Assembly: GCA_965212005.1 (NCBI GenBank)
Contig: OZ243038.1
Span: forward strand, 1,178,001 to 1,242,000
Direction: 5' to 3'
Length of the DNA stretch: 64,000 bases
Source of the DNA: G965212005 sp965212005
GTDB taxonomy: Bacteria; Pseudomonadota; Gammaproteobacteria; Porifericomitales; Porifericomitaceae
The notes below the pieces were generated by a model, which saw only the letters and a list, made by a program, of their open reading frames with translations, made no database searches and was not told where the DNA came from. The translations under genes were made by a program, and so were the position numbers. Below, one piece after another: positions 17,875-26,707 of the stretch. Each line of letters starts with the position of its first letter. The stretch's first letter is position 1.

Positions 17875-18840
17875 ATGTCCGTCTATACCCCGGTCTCCGC
17901 CCGTCAGCTCGCAGCGTTCTTGCGGCGTTATGACCTTGGACCGGTAACAAACCTGCAGGGGGTCCCTGACGGGATCGAGAACACCAACTATTTCCTGAAC
18001 ACCGAGCGGGGCGCATACGTGCTCACCCTGTTTGAGCAGTACACCGTTGCGGAAATACCGTACTTTTTGCAGTTGATGGCCCATTTGGCCAAACGCGGCA
18101 TCCCCAGCGCTCATCCGGTTGCCGATCGCAACGGCGAATACCTGAACCAACTGAACGAACGTCCCGCTGCCATCGTACAACGCCTGCAAGGGGCGAGCCT
18201 GGAAAAGCCGAGCCCCCGGCATTGTGCGGCCGTGGGCCACTACCTGGCGATGATCCACAAGCAGGGGGCTGACTTTCCGCTGCAAAAAGAATGCTCGCGC
18301 GATTACGCGTGGTGCCGGCGCACGGCACATAAAGTGCTGCCCTTGCTTCCCACGGAAGAACAGGAAATGATTCGGGCCGAGCTCGCCTACCAGGCAGAAC
18401 ATGATTTTCTGCAAAGCCCCTGCGGGGTGATCCATGCCGACCTGTTTCGGGACAACGTGCTCTTCGTCGGTGACAAGCTGAGCGGCATCATCGATTTTTA
18501 CTACTCCTGCCACTGGCCTTTTATTTACGACCTGGCCGTTGCGGTAAACGATTGGTGCAACAACGGTAACGCAGGCTGGGACGAGGTCAACATCAAGGCC
18601 CTGCTGGAAGCCTACCGGCAAATACGCGAGGTGCAGCCCGGCGAGATCGAGTTATGGCCGGTCGTGCTCCGGGCAGCTGCGCTGCGTTTCTGGCTGTCCC
18701 GCCTGAAGGACAAGCACTTCCCCCGCTCCGGCACCATTATTCATATCAAAGACCCGGCAACGTTTGCCCATCGCCTGCACAGAAACATCTGCAAAGGCGA
18801 ACGGGCACGGGACATGTGGCAGTTTGACCAGGTCGCCTGA
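17875..18840 (+). CDS. thrB: Homoserine kinase (APH-fold type)
   Basis: Phosphorylates L-homoserine on the way to threonine. The 321-residue protein is the protein-kinase-like (ThrB2) form, not the GHMP form: GIENTNYFLNTERGAYVLTL near residue 38 (nucleotide loop), GVIHADLFRDNVLF (catalytic Asp and Asn), GIIDFYYSCHW (metal Asp), and DLAVAVNDWC. Normal length and intact. Neighbours: the DUF2782 gene upstream and mgtE convergent downstream. Confidence 0.94.
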   Translation: MSVYTPVSARQLAAFLRRYDLGPVTNLQGVPDGIENTNYFLNTERGAYVLTLFEQYTVAEIPYFLQLMAHLAKRGIPSAHPVADRNGEYLNQLNERPAAIVQRLQGASLEKPSPRHCAAVGHYLAMIHKQGADFPLQKECSRDYAWCRRTAHKVLPLLPTEEQEMIRAELAYQAEHDFLQSPCGVIHADLFRDNVLFVGDKLSGIIDFYYSCHWPFIYDLAVAVNDWCNNGNAGWDEVNIKALLEAYRQIREVQPGEIELWPVVLRAAALRFWLSRLKDKHFPRSGTIIHIKDPATFAHRLHRNICKGERARDMWQFDQVA

Positions 18841-18888
18841 ATGCACCCGTTTCCGTGATATTCCCATCTGCCCGAGGCCACGGGCAAC

Positions 18889-20250
18889 TCACAGCAGCAG
18901 CACAGTTCCCAAGCCCAGAAAACTCAGAAAGCCTACCACGTCGGTAACCGTTGTCAGCACGACCCCGCCGGCCAGTGCCGGATCGACGCGGCAGGCGTGC
19001 AGGAAAAGCGGGATCAGGGCACCGGCCAACGCAGCCACCAGCAGGTTAAACAGGATGGCCAAGCCGAACACTATGCCCAGGTCGAAGTCGTCGAACCATT
19101 GCGTGGCGATGAAGGCTACAACCAGCGCCCAGACCAATCCATTCAGTGCACCAACGGCCAATTCCTTGCGCAGCAGCAGCGGAGCGTTGGCGCGCCCGAG
19201 CCGCTTCAGAGCCAAACCGCGGATCGCAACCGCCAAGGTCTGGTTGCCGGCGATCCCGCCCATGCTGGCGACAATCGGCATCAGCACCGCCAGTGGCACC
19301 AGCTGGCGGATGCTTTCCTCGAAGCGACCGATCACCCAGGAAGCCAAAAAGGCGGTCAGCAGGTTAATCCCCAGCCAAAATCCGCGGCGCCACGCACTGC
19401 GCCAAACCGGGGCGAACATCTCATCTCCCTCACGCACCCCGACCATGTTGAACATGGTCTGATCGGCTCGTTCCTGCAGCACGTCGAGGGCGTCATCCAC
19501 GGTGATCCGGCCCAGCAGGTAACCATGTCTGTCCAGCACCGGGGCGGACAGCAGGTCGCGCTCGGCAAAGCGCTTGGCGGCTTCCACGGCAGGCAGGTCC
19601 GCGCGGATAGGCTCTATCCCGGTGTAAATGATTTCGCCCACCGTCTGGGTCGGCAAAGCCATCAGGATGCCGGCCAGCGGCAACACTCCCAGGTAGCGGT
19701 TGTTGCGGTCCACCACCATCAGGCTGTCTGTGCCTTTGGGTAACTTCCCCAGGCGGCGCAGGTAACGAACGACTACGTCCAGGGTCACATCGGCGCGAAC
19801 CAGTACCACGTCGGCGTCCATCAAACCGCCGGCTTGATCCTCCGGGTAGGAAAGCAGGGAGGTAAGCCGGCGCCGATTTTGCTCGCTCATCGACCGCAAT
19901 ACGCGGTCGATCCGATCTTTAGGCAGATCCTGCAGGACGTCAGCCGCGTCGTCTGCGGCTAACTCCTGCGTCCACTGTGCGACCTGCTGCGGATCCATTT
20001 CCTCCAGCAGGGCAGCGCGCACCGCGTCCTCAAGATGCGGCAGGATTTCACTGTGCAGCGTCGGCGACAACAGCCTCCAGACTTGACCGCGCTCGTTGGC
20101 CGGCAAGCTCTGCAGCAACTCCGCGTGTTCCACCGGAGCCATATCGCCGAGCAATTCCCTGGCCCGATCCGGCTCCTCGCCCACCAGGTACTGGCGCAGC
20201 GAATCCAGACGATCCTGCAATCCCAGGGAAATCGGTTCCTCGACGCTCAT
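18889..20250 (-). CDS. mgtE: Magnesium transporter MgtE
   Basis: Mg2+ channel of the inner membrane gated by cytosolic Mg2+. Residues 1-130 form the superhelical N domain (LPKDRIDRVLRSMSEQNRRR). Two CBS domains follow (VRADVTLDVVVRYLRRLG; LSAPVLDRHGYLLGRITVDD). The rest is a five-helix pore domain with VIGRFEESIRQLVPLAVLMP, MGGIAGNQTLAVAIRGLA and the terminal GVVLTTVTDVVGFLSFLGLG signature. 453 residues, complete. In many relatives mgtE ends the rpoN-PTS-Ntr cluster; here it follows the ptsN part directly. Confidence 0.96.
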   Translation of the reverse strand: MSVEEPISLGLQDRLDSLRQYLVGEEPDRARELLGDMAPVEHAELLQSLPANERGQVWRLLSPTLHSEILPHLEDAVRAALLEEMDPQQVAQWTQELAADDAADVLQDLPKDRIDRVLRSMSEQNRRRLTSLLSYPEDQAGGLMDADVVLVRADVTLDVVVRYLRRLGKLPKGTDSLMVVDRNNRYLGVLPLAGILMALPTQTVGEIIYTGIEPIRADLPAVEAAKRFAERDLLSAPVLDRHGYLLGRITVDDALDVLQERADQTMFNMVGVREGDEMFAPVWRSAWRRGFWLGINLLTAFLASWVIGRFEESIRQLVPLAVLMPIVASMGGIAGNQTLAVAIRGLALKRLGRANAPLLLRKELAVGALNGLVWALVVAFIATQWFDDFDLGIVFGLAILFNLLVAALAGALIPLFLHACRVDPALAGGVVLTTVTDVVGFLSFLGLGTVLLL

Positions 20251-20386
20251 CCGACGGCGCTCTTGATCATCAGCACGACCCGATCTGCCATAGCAGGCAA
20301 TGCCCGCCCCGATCCCAGGTTATCCCGCGCAAGACCGGAAAATGCGCGAGTCTCTCGTTATCCAGCAACCATTCTCCGGGCAGGCA

Positions 20387-21202
20387 TTAAGGGCTATTTT
20401 CAACCAGCAGGCTGTACAATTGGATGGGGGAATGCACATGGCGCAGTTTGTGGAGCACCCGCTCTTCACGGAACATTCGCGCCAACTTCTCCAACAGTTG
20501 CGAATGCAGTTCTTCGCTTTCCAGGCTCGGCGGTGCAAGGACACCGAAAATCAATTGCACCGGTTCATGATCTGCTTCGTAGTTCATTTTCTTGGAAAGC
20601 CAGATACAAGCGGCAACGACTTCCCGGCAATCCTCCATCCTGCCGTGCGGCAACGCTACCCCGTTCCCCAGGCTGGTACAGCCGATTCGCTCCCGTTGCA
20701 GCAGGCATTCAAATGCTTTGCTCGGGCAGAGGCTCTCGTTGCTGCTGGTCAACAGCACGGATAACTCCTCCAGGATGGACTTCTTGCTGTGCTGGCGCCG
20801 ACTGATTGCCACGCGCTCCTGATTCAGAACCCGTGCCATCACACTCGTTTCTTCAGGGAAACTGACATTGGATCCGCGCTTTATGCTGTTGCCATGGCTG
20901 CGGGCAATCTGGTGGCCCGTATGTTTTTCCTTGTGCCGGATGAGTTGAGCATCAAGTTTATCGAACAGGGCATCTATGGCAGCGTACATGTCCTTATGAC
21001 TGGTTTCGGCGAATATCTGCGTCCCTTTCCCCCTTAGGCGGATTGTCCCTTCAGCATACATTCGCTCCTTTTCGATACTCAGCACGACGTGCGCGTGAAT
21101 GATCCGTTTAAAGTGCTTCTCCAGGCGCTGGCATCTCACATCCACGTGAGAGCGGATCGGATCACTAAGACCCATGTGATGCCCACTGATTTCAACTTGC
21201 AT
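20387..21202 (-). CDS. Fusion of ribosome hibernation factor HPF and PTS-Ntr EIIA (PtsN)
   Basis: One open frame of 271 codons joins two genes that are normally separate neighbours. Residues 1-95 are HPF (VEISGHHMGLSDPIRSHVD; IRLRGKGTQIFAETSHKDMY; LDAQLIRHKEKH), which binds ribosomes in stationary phase. Residues 122-271 are EIIA-Ntr, with VALPHG carrying the phosphoryl-accepting His186 and GVLAPPSLESEELHSQLLEK. The linker has no stop. Met122 (position 20839) could serve as an internal start producing PtsN alone, though its ribosome site is weak. It lies between rpoN (11 bp overlap) and mgtE; rapZ and hprK are missing. Confidence 0.88.
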   Translation of the reverse strand: MQVEISGHHMGLSDPIRSHVDVRCQRLEKHFKRIIHAHVVLSIEKERMYAEGTIRLRGKGTQIFAETSHKDMYAAIDALFDKLDAQLIRHKEKHTGHQIARSHGNSIKRGSNVSFPEETSVMARVLNQERVAISRRQHSKKSILEELSVLLTSSNESLCPSKAFECLLQRERIGCTSLGNGVALPHGRMEDCREVVAACIWLSKKMNYEADHEPVQLIFGVLAPPSLESEELHSQLLEKLARMFREERVLHKLRHVHSPIQLYSLLVENSP

Positions 21203-22751
21203 GCGTTTCCCCTTCTTTTTGTATTTTTGCTACTACCAGGCGTCTTTGATGACGCGGCGGAATCCCCAGGCTTTCCCGGTACTTGGCCACGGTTCGGCGC
21301 GCGACCCGGATGCCCCTATCCGTCAGAAGCGTGGATATTCGGCCATCGCTCAGGGGCTTGGCACCAGGCTCTGCATGGATAAACCTTTTGATCATGGCCT
21401 TGACGGCAACCGACGAATATTCCCTGCCATCTGCACCTTCCAACTGGCTGGAAAAGAAATACTTGAGCTCATAGACCCCCCTCGGGGTGTGGACGTACTT
21501 GCCGGAAGTGGCACGGGAAACAGTGGATTCATGCACTTGGAGTTTTGCAGCAATGTCACCCAGCACCAGCGGTCGCATCGCCTCCTCTCCATGCTCCAGG
21601 AACGCCTGCTGACGCTGAACTATGCATCCGACGATGCGCAGCAGGATCTCCCCGCGCGTCTGCAGACTGCGCATAAACCAACGAGCCTCCTGAAGATGCG
21701 TTCTGATCGAATCCCGTAGGCGAGCCTCACGCCTGCCCTTCAACATTGCCAGGTACCGGGAATTGATGCGCAGTTGAGGGATGTTCTCCGGATTGAGTTC
21801 AACCTGCCAGCGTCTCTTTACCTTTTTCACGTAGACGTCCGGGACCACGTATTGAACCCCGGTCGTACTGATCTTCCTCCCCGGAAGCGGATCCAGTGAT
21901 CGGATCAACCCCAGCGCCCACTCCAACTCCGCCTGGCTGCACTCGGTGCGGCTTTGTATGCCGGAATAATCCTTGGCAGCAACGCGATCGAGGTGTTTCG
22001 CCACCAGGCACTGCGCGAGTTGTAATCCAGGCGTATCGGATGGCATCTGTTTCATCTGCAACTGCAGGCACTCGCGCAGATCCCGGCAAGCGACCCCGGT
22101 CGGTTCCAGCCCCTGGATTAAATCCAGTACGCATTGGATGCGCTGCCGATCGATCTCCGCGCCGTTTCCAAGCAGGCCTGGCAGTTCCTCCAGCTCCAAG
22201 TTCAGATAGCCGTTCTCGTCAATAGCGTCGAGAATGATCAAGGCGATCAGTTGATCCGTGGTATCCAGCCCCAATTGATTGACCTGCTCCTGCAAGCACG
22301 TGTGCAGCGTGCGTGGCTGCTCCCACAGCTGCTCAATGGCGGCCTGTCCGCCGCGGGATCCCTCCCATACCGCACCGCTGTAGATATCTTCCCAAACCGT
22401 GTCAATCGGCAGATCTTCCGGTATCTCCGCGGTGACTTGCGAATCCGTTTCCGCCGATTCATCCCAGGTTTCCTCGGCGTCCGACGCACCCTCTGCTCCA
22501 CCGGGGCTTTTGTCATCCCCGGTTTCCTCGGCGTTCGACGCACCCTCTGCTCCACCGAGGCTTTTTTCATCCCCGGGTTCTTCGGGGGGGCTGTCCTCTT
22601 CCCCGGACTCCAGCATGATATTTGACTCCAGCGCCTGACGGATCTCCATCTGCAGATCCAAGCCGGACAACTGCAGCATCCGCATGCTCTGCTGCAATTG
22701 AGGTCCCATCACCAAGCGCTGGCTGAGGCGCAGTTTTAACCCAAGTTTCAT
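21192..22751 (-). CDS. rpoN: RNA polymerase sigma-54 factor
   Basis: Sigma factor for enhancer-dependent promoters. The ATG at 22751 gives 519 residues beginning MKLGLKLRLSQRLVMGPQLQ, the Gln-rich activator-interacting region I. Region II is acidic and contains a 19-residue tandem repeat (GGAEGASxAEET). Then come the core-binding region (LEWALGLIRSLDPLPG), the HTH (AAKLQVHESTVSRATSGKYV) and the RpoN box ARRTVAKYRESLGIPPRHQR. The 3' end overlaps the hpf start. All functional parts are intact. Confidence 0.97.
   Translation of the reverse strand: MKLGLKLRLSQRLVMGPQLQQSMRMLQLSGLDLQMEIRQALESNIMLESGEEDSPPEEPGDEKSLGGAEGASNAEETGDDKSPGGAEGASDAEETWDESAETDSQVTAEIPEDLPIDTVWEDIYSGAVWEGSRGGQAAIEQLWEQPRTLHTCLQEQVNQLGLDTTDQLIALIILDAIDENGYLNLELEELPGLLGNGAEIDRQRIQCVLDLIQGLEPTGVACRDLRECLQLQMKQMPSDTPGLQLAQCLVAKHLDRVAAKDYSGIQSRTECSQAELEWALGLIRSLDPLPGRKISTTGVQYVVPDVYVKKVKRRWQVELNPENIPQLRINSRYLAMLKGRREARLRDSIRTHLQEARWFMRSLQTRGEILLRIVGCIVQRQQAFLEHGEEAMRPLVLGDIAAKLQVHESTVSRATSGKYVHTPRGVYELKYFFSSQLEGADGREYSSVAVKAMIKRFIHAEPGAKPLSDGRISTLLTDRGIRVARRTVAKYRESLGIPPRHQRRLVVAKIQKEGETHAS
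22475..22590. repeat. 57-bp tandem repeat inside rpoN region II
   Basis: Two nearly identical copies of a 57-bp unit encode GGAEGASDAEET and GGAEGASNAEET blocks. The period is a multiple of three, so the reading frame is kept. It extends the acidic, poorly conserved region II of sigma-54. Confidence 0.8.
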
Positions 22752-23085
22752 GCAAGACCGCCCGGCCAAACCCAGCAGATCCGGTCCTGCCGACACAATA
22801 GAAACCGCTGGAGCGTGGGAGCCCGCGCACCGGGGTCCGGCAACGTTTTGCCTGGGCGATTTCCCGCCAACCCGCGCAACTCGGGACGCCTGACAATCAT
22901 CCGCAGTCCCGATAAACGGCTTGCCTCGCCTTCTTCCGCCGCCTGCCGCAAAAACCGCACGACATTTTGTCCATCACCGGCACGGGCGGTGGTCAACGCG
23001 CCGCGACAAGACCGAAAGGGACGGCATCCTGTGCCGGAAGCGAGCAGCGAGAAGACGCCAACTATGTTCAGCGAACGAAAGAAAG
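22752..23085. other. Intergenic region between lptB and rpoN
   Basis: About 330 bases between two co-directional minus-strand genes. I find no convincing coding sequence; in many relatives rpoN follows lptB closely, so this spacer is unusually long. A promoter for rpoN is likely here but no consensus stands out. Confidence 0.4.
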
Positions 23086-23892
23086 TCAGCATTTGCCCGT
23101 TTGTTCGTCAGCCGCAAAGGCTTCCCGGTCCGCGGAGGCGGGGCTCAAAGGGGGATATATACTGAATTGCTCACCCAGGTAATCGCGGCGGCTTTGCTCA
23201 TCAGCCAGGATATGCTCAGCGCTCCCGTGACAAACAATCCGACCGTCATTCAGTATGTAGGAGCGGTGACAAAGCTGCAGCATCTCGCGCACGTTGTGGT
23301 CGGTAATCAGGATGCCAATCCGGCGCGCAAGCAGACGGCGCAAAAGCTGTTGTAGATCTTGCATGGCAATGGGGTCAACCCCGGCAAAAGGTTCATCCAA
23401 CAAGAGGAAATACGGCTCCATGACCAGAAGCCTCGCAATTTCCAGGCGGCGGCGCTCTCCTCCCGAAAGACTGGTTGCCCGCTGTCGGGCAAGGTGAAGC
23501 AACTGGAAATCAGACAGCAACTGCTGCAGGCGGCTCTCACGCCGGTCTATTGAACCGCCGCGCAACTCCAGCACTGCCCGGATATTGTCCGCTACGCTAA
23601 GGCCACGGAATATCGAAGGCTCCTGCGGCAAATATCCCAGTCCCAGCTGGGAGCGCTGGTCCAGCGGAAGATGAGAAATATCCTGTCCATTCAGGGACAC
23701 TGATCCCTGGTCTACTGCCAGCAGACCGCAAATGAGGCGGAAGGTAGTCGTCTTGCCGGAGCCATTGGCGCCGAGTAAACCCACGATCTCTGCACTATAA
23801 ACCTCTAAGTCCAGTGCCTGAACAACAGCCCGCTGGGCCAATGTCTTGGACAAGCCCTGCACGCGCAAGCATCTGTCTCCCGGCTGCGTCAA
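23086..23892 (-). CDS. lptB: LPS export ABC transporter ATPase LptB
   Basis: Cytoplasmic ATPase that powers extraction of lipopolysaccharide from the inner membrane with LptF/G. 268 residues with Walker A GANGSGKTT, Q-loop LPQEPSIF, signature LSGGERRRLEIARLL, Walker B FLLLDEPFAGVDP and H-loop ILITDHNVREML. The C-terminus is some 25 residues longer than E. coli LptB. Encoded just after lptA on the same strand. Confidence 0.95.
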   Translation of the reverse strand: MTQPGDRCLRVQGLSKTLAQRAVVQALDLEVYSAEIVGLLGANGSGKTTTFRLICGLLAVDQGSVSLNGQDISHLPLDQRSQLGLGYLPQEPSIFRGLSVADNIRAVLELRGGSIDRRESRLQQLLSDFQLLHLARQRATSLSGGERRRLEIARLLVMEPYFLLLDEPFAGVDPIAMQDLQQLLRRLLARRIGILITDHNVREMLQLCHRSYILNDGRIVCHGSAEHILADEQSRRDYLGEQFSIYPPLSPASADREAFAADEQTGKC

Positions 23893-23996
23893 ACCAACCC
23901 TCTTACGTGACTGTGCCAGTCTGCGGCCCGGCTTCCGGCACCCTGCATTATTGTGGCCGTGAACATGGGAGGCCAGTCATTATTCATTATCCATTG

Positions 23997-24671
23997 TTAT
24001 TCATTCGTCTTCCGCAAGGTCTGCGGATCATCAATGATCAGATGCATCCTGCGGTCACATTTTTCTTCCGGCGCACATTCCTCTATCTTCTCCGTCCCTT
24101 GAGCCGCGATCGTGCTGTTCACCACGTCGTATTCGAGCCTGGCCCCGTGAAAGCGGAGGTTCTCCCGCCGGATGACTGCGTCTTCTTTGAGCACAACACG
24201 GCCTTCTTGGGCGTAATATTCCATCTGCAACGCCGAGGCTTCATCATACTGGTCGCTGCCGTCAGGCAATTGCCTGTAGACGGCCGGGGTTCCTCTCATA
24301 ATCACCAGTCGCAATTTGTTGTCTTCTGTATAGTATAGCTCCATTTCCTTACCTGTAATGTGCATACTCCCCTGGCGCAACTCGACCTGCCCCCGGTAGT
24401 ATGAAACCCGGCGCAGGGTATCGACTTGCCCTTGATTCGCCGCCAATTCCAGGGGCTGCTCAGAGTCCGTGGACAAAGCACCGGCGGCTATCGGCAGTAA
24501 AACCAGCACCCACCCCGGCCAAAAAACCAGCAACCACCCCGGCAAACGGGCACCTGGGGCACGGGCATTCCTGCCCGCTGCTTCCCGTTTACCGCCGATG
24601 GACCGGAGCCCAGCCGTCAGGCGGCTCCGGACCGTGATTAGGGCAAAATACAAATATGAGCGATAGTTCAT
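23997..24671 (-). CDS. lptA: LPS periplasmic transport protein LptA
   Basis: Periplasmic bridge protein of LPS transport with an OstA-type beta-jellyroll fold. The recognisable part begins LELAANQGQVDTLRRVSYYR and includes GSMHITGKEMELYY, LQMEYYAQEGRVVLKEDAVI and RLEYDVVNSTIAAQG. Ahead of it is a hydrophobic signal (LLVFWPGWVLVLLPIAAGAL) and, unusually, about 45 more residues containing another short hydrophobic stretch, so the true start may be an internal non-ATG codon. lptC, usually directly upstream, is absent. Confidence 0.85.
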   Translation of the reverse strand: MNYRSYLYFALITVRSRLTAGLRSIGGKREAAGRNARAPGARLPGWLLVFWPGWVLVLLPIAAGALSTDSEQPLELAANQGQVDTLRRVSYYRGQVELRQGSMHITGKEMELYYTEDNKLRLVIMRGTPAVYRQLPDGSDQYDEASALQMEYYAQEGRVVLKEDAVIRRENLRFHGARLEYDVVNSTIAAQGTEKIEECAPEEKCDRRMHLIIDDPQTLRKTNE

Positions 24672-25034
24672 TGAAAACTAAACATTTATTCATTGATGGC
24701 GGACGGATCCAGTGCTCCCACGGCGGGCGCGGAAGGAGCCGCACTATCCAGCAAGGTATTATAACGCTCCTGCGGGCCGCTGCTCCTGCCGGCTTGCAGA
24801 TCCGACGCTACCTGCAGCCTTCGGCAACCCTCGCAACCGGACTCGCCTGCATCCGGGAGGCCGCACCCCGGCAGATAGCAGGAAAATAGCGGCCGGATCG
24901 GCTATTCAGTACTTGCATTTAGCCCTGGACCTGTACAATAATCCTTAAGATCACGTCAAGATCACGTCGGTGTCGGCACTGTCGCAGCACCGGAGCGGAT
25001 GGACATATTAGCGATACTGACAGGAAACTGACAA
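24672..25034. other. Divergent promoter region between lptA and erpA
   Basis: About 360 bases. No gene seen. Close to erpA there is a weak sigma-70-like pair, TTGCAT (24913-24918) and TACAAT (24934-24939), with a 15-bp spacer, followed by a short direct repeat AGATCACGTC (two copies around 24948-24968) that could be an operator. A CysB/IscR-type site was not recognised. Confidence 0.35.
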
Positions 25035-25415
25035 ATGCAAGAATCCCCGGTACCAGTCCCAGTGGACCTCCCCGCCCCCCAAGGAGAGGATGGTGTAGTG
25101 TTCTCTGAAGCAGCAGCAGCGAAGGTGCGCAATCTGATCTTGGAAGAGGATAATGAAGGGTTGATGCTACGGGTTTTTATCTACGGCGGCGGTTGTTCCG
25201 GCTTCCAGTACGGCTTTACCTTTGATGAAGAGATCAAAGACGGCGATCACGTACTTGAAAAAGGCGGAGTCAGGCTGTTGATCGATCCGACGAGCCTGCA
25301 GTACCTGGAGGGCGCCAGCATTGACTACAAGGATGATTTGGAAGGCGCCCAGTTCATCATTCGCAACCCAAACGCTGCCACTACCTGCGGCTGCGGCTCC
25401 TCTTTTTCAGTATAA
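25035..25415 (+). CDS. erpA: Iron-sulfur cluster insertion protein ErpA
   Basis: A-type carrier that delivers [4Fe-4S] clusters to apoproteins such as those of isoprenoid synthesis. 126 residues with VFSEAAAAKVRNLI, the first ligand Cys in YGGGCSGFQYGF, and the C-terminal CGCGSSFSV pair. The N-terminal 18 residues are Pro-rich and extra compared with E. coli. It is followed by an intrinsic terminator and converges on anmK. Confidence 0.95.
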   Translation: MQESPVPVPVDLPAPQGEDGVVFSEAAAAKVRNLILEEDNEGLMLRVFIYGGGCSGFQYGFTFDEEIKDGDHVLEKGGVRLLIDPTSLQYLEGASIDYKDDLEGAQFIIRNPNAATTCGCGSSFSV

Positions 25416-25417
25416 GT

Positions 25418-25434
25418 CCGCCGCAGGCGGTTTT
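25418..25434 (+). terminator. Intrinsic terminator after erpA
   Basis: Hairpin CCGCC-GCA-GGCGG followed by TTTT, two bases after the erpA stop codon. A compact but canonical rho-independent terminator. Confidence 0.75.
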
Positions 25435-25482
25435 CCCCCCGTATGACGCTGCCCTGGCAGCGGAGCGTCGCCTGGAACCGCT

Positions 25483-26625
25483 TCAGGAAGACCTCGTACC
25501 CGGCGGGGGGGCGTAGATCCCGCCCAGAACAGTATTGCCGGTGGCGCCCGTAACCGACCGCAGATCGAGGGTCCGCAAGGCAAGGCGCTGCCGGGCCAGC
25601 CAGGCAAAGCTAATAGCCTCCACGTAATCCGGGTGGATCCCCTGCGCGCTGGTAGAGTCGATTTTGTACGCTGGCATGTGCTCCATCAGTGCCTGCATCA
25701 GCGCCCGGTTATGCACGCCGCCACCGCAGACCAGGAGTTCCCGGCAGTCGGGCGCATGACGCCGCAGGGCACGGCAGACGCTGCGCACGCTTAGCTGAAG
25801 CAGACTCGCCTGTACGTCCTGTGCCCGTGCAGGGGCCGGCAGGGACTGCAGGGCTTGCTCCAACCAACCCAGGTGGAAATATTCCCGGCCGGTGCTTTTG
25901 GGCGGCGCCCGGGAGAAATAGGCGTCCTGCAGCAAAACTTCCAGCAACCGTTCATCACATTGTCCCGAGGCCGCCCAATCTCCGTTCCGGTCCATCGGCA
26001 GATTGCGCCATCTCATGCTCCAATCATCCAACAGCACATTCCCCGGTCCGGTATCAAAACCGATCACGGTGCCATTTTCCGCACCGGGCAACAGCGTGAG
26101 ATTAGCCATTCCGCCGATGTTCAGCACGGCCCGCTCCCTGCCCGGCCGCTGAAACTGCCATGCGTGAAAAGCCGGCGTCAGCGGCGCGCCCTCGCCTCCG
26201 GCGGCCATGTCCATGCGCCGGAAATCGGCTACCGTAGTGATCTGAGTACGCCAGGCCAGCACATTGGGATCAGCGATTTGAACGGAGCTGGCCACCGCTC
26301 CTCGGGGCAGGTGCAACACAGTTTGTCCGTGACAGCCGATGGCAGCCACCTCGCGGCGCGAAACCGCACCCTGTTCCAGCAATTGCTCCACGGCAGCGGC
26401 AAACACTTTGCCCAGGCACTGGTCCAGGCGGACTACCTCGCCTAGCGGCGAGTTAGCCGTCAGCGTGCGCAGCGTACGGCGCAATCGCTCTGCAATGGGC
26501 TGACTCAGACACGCCAAAACCTGCGTTTGATCCTGCTCAAATCGAACCAGCGCCGCATCCACCGCGTCCATGCTAGTACCTGAAATGAGGCCGATGTAGC
26601 AGGGCGGTGGGCTGGGTTCCTTCAC
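25483..26625 (-). CDS. anmK: Anhydro-N-acetylmuramic acid kinase
   Basis: Recycling enzyme that hydrates and phosphorylates 1,6-anhydroMurNAc from peptidoglycan turnover to MurNAc-6-P. 380 residues with the ATP-site GLISGTSMDAVDAALVRF, the catalytic-Asp region TVADFRRMDMAAGGEGAPLT, LNIGGMANLTLLP, GFDTGPGN and LLVCGGGVHNRAL. Complete and normal in size. It is transcribed divergently from ruvB, 80 bp away. Confidence 0.96.
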   Translation of the reverse strand: MKEPSPPPCYIGLISGTSMDAVDAALVRFEQDQTQVLACLSQPIAERLRRTLRTLTANSPLGEVVRLDQCLGKVFAAAVEQLLEQGAVSRREVAAIGCHGQTVLHLPRGAVASSVQIADPNVLAWRTQITTVADFRRMDMAAGGEGAPLTPAFHAWQFQRPGRERAVLNIGGMANLTLLPGAENGTVIGFDTGPGNVLLDDWSMRWRNLPMDRNGDWAASGQCDERLLEVLLQDAYFSRAPPKSTGREYFHLGWLEQALQSLPAPARAQDVQASLLQLSVRSVCRALRRHAPDCRELLVCGGGVHNRALMQALMEHMPAYKIDSTSAQGIHPDYVEAISFAWLARQRLALRTLDLRSVTGATGNTVLGGIYAPPPGTRSS

Positions 26626-26707
26626 TGAATTTACCTATCTGCCTCGGGTCGATTCGAATTCCGTTTGATATCTAGCCCCGGTCAGGGAGAAAATAGCATC
26701 CTCCAAC

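Noticed and set aside
17713..18621. 302-codon minus-strand frame
   Set aside because: Antisense to thrB, which carries the kinase signatures.
26641..26700. Possible T-arm GATTCGAATTC upstream of ruvB
   Set aside because: No matching acceptor or anticodon stems; it lies in the short anmK-ruvB promoter region.
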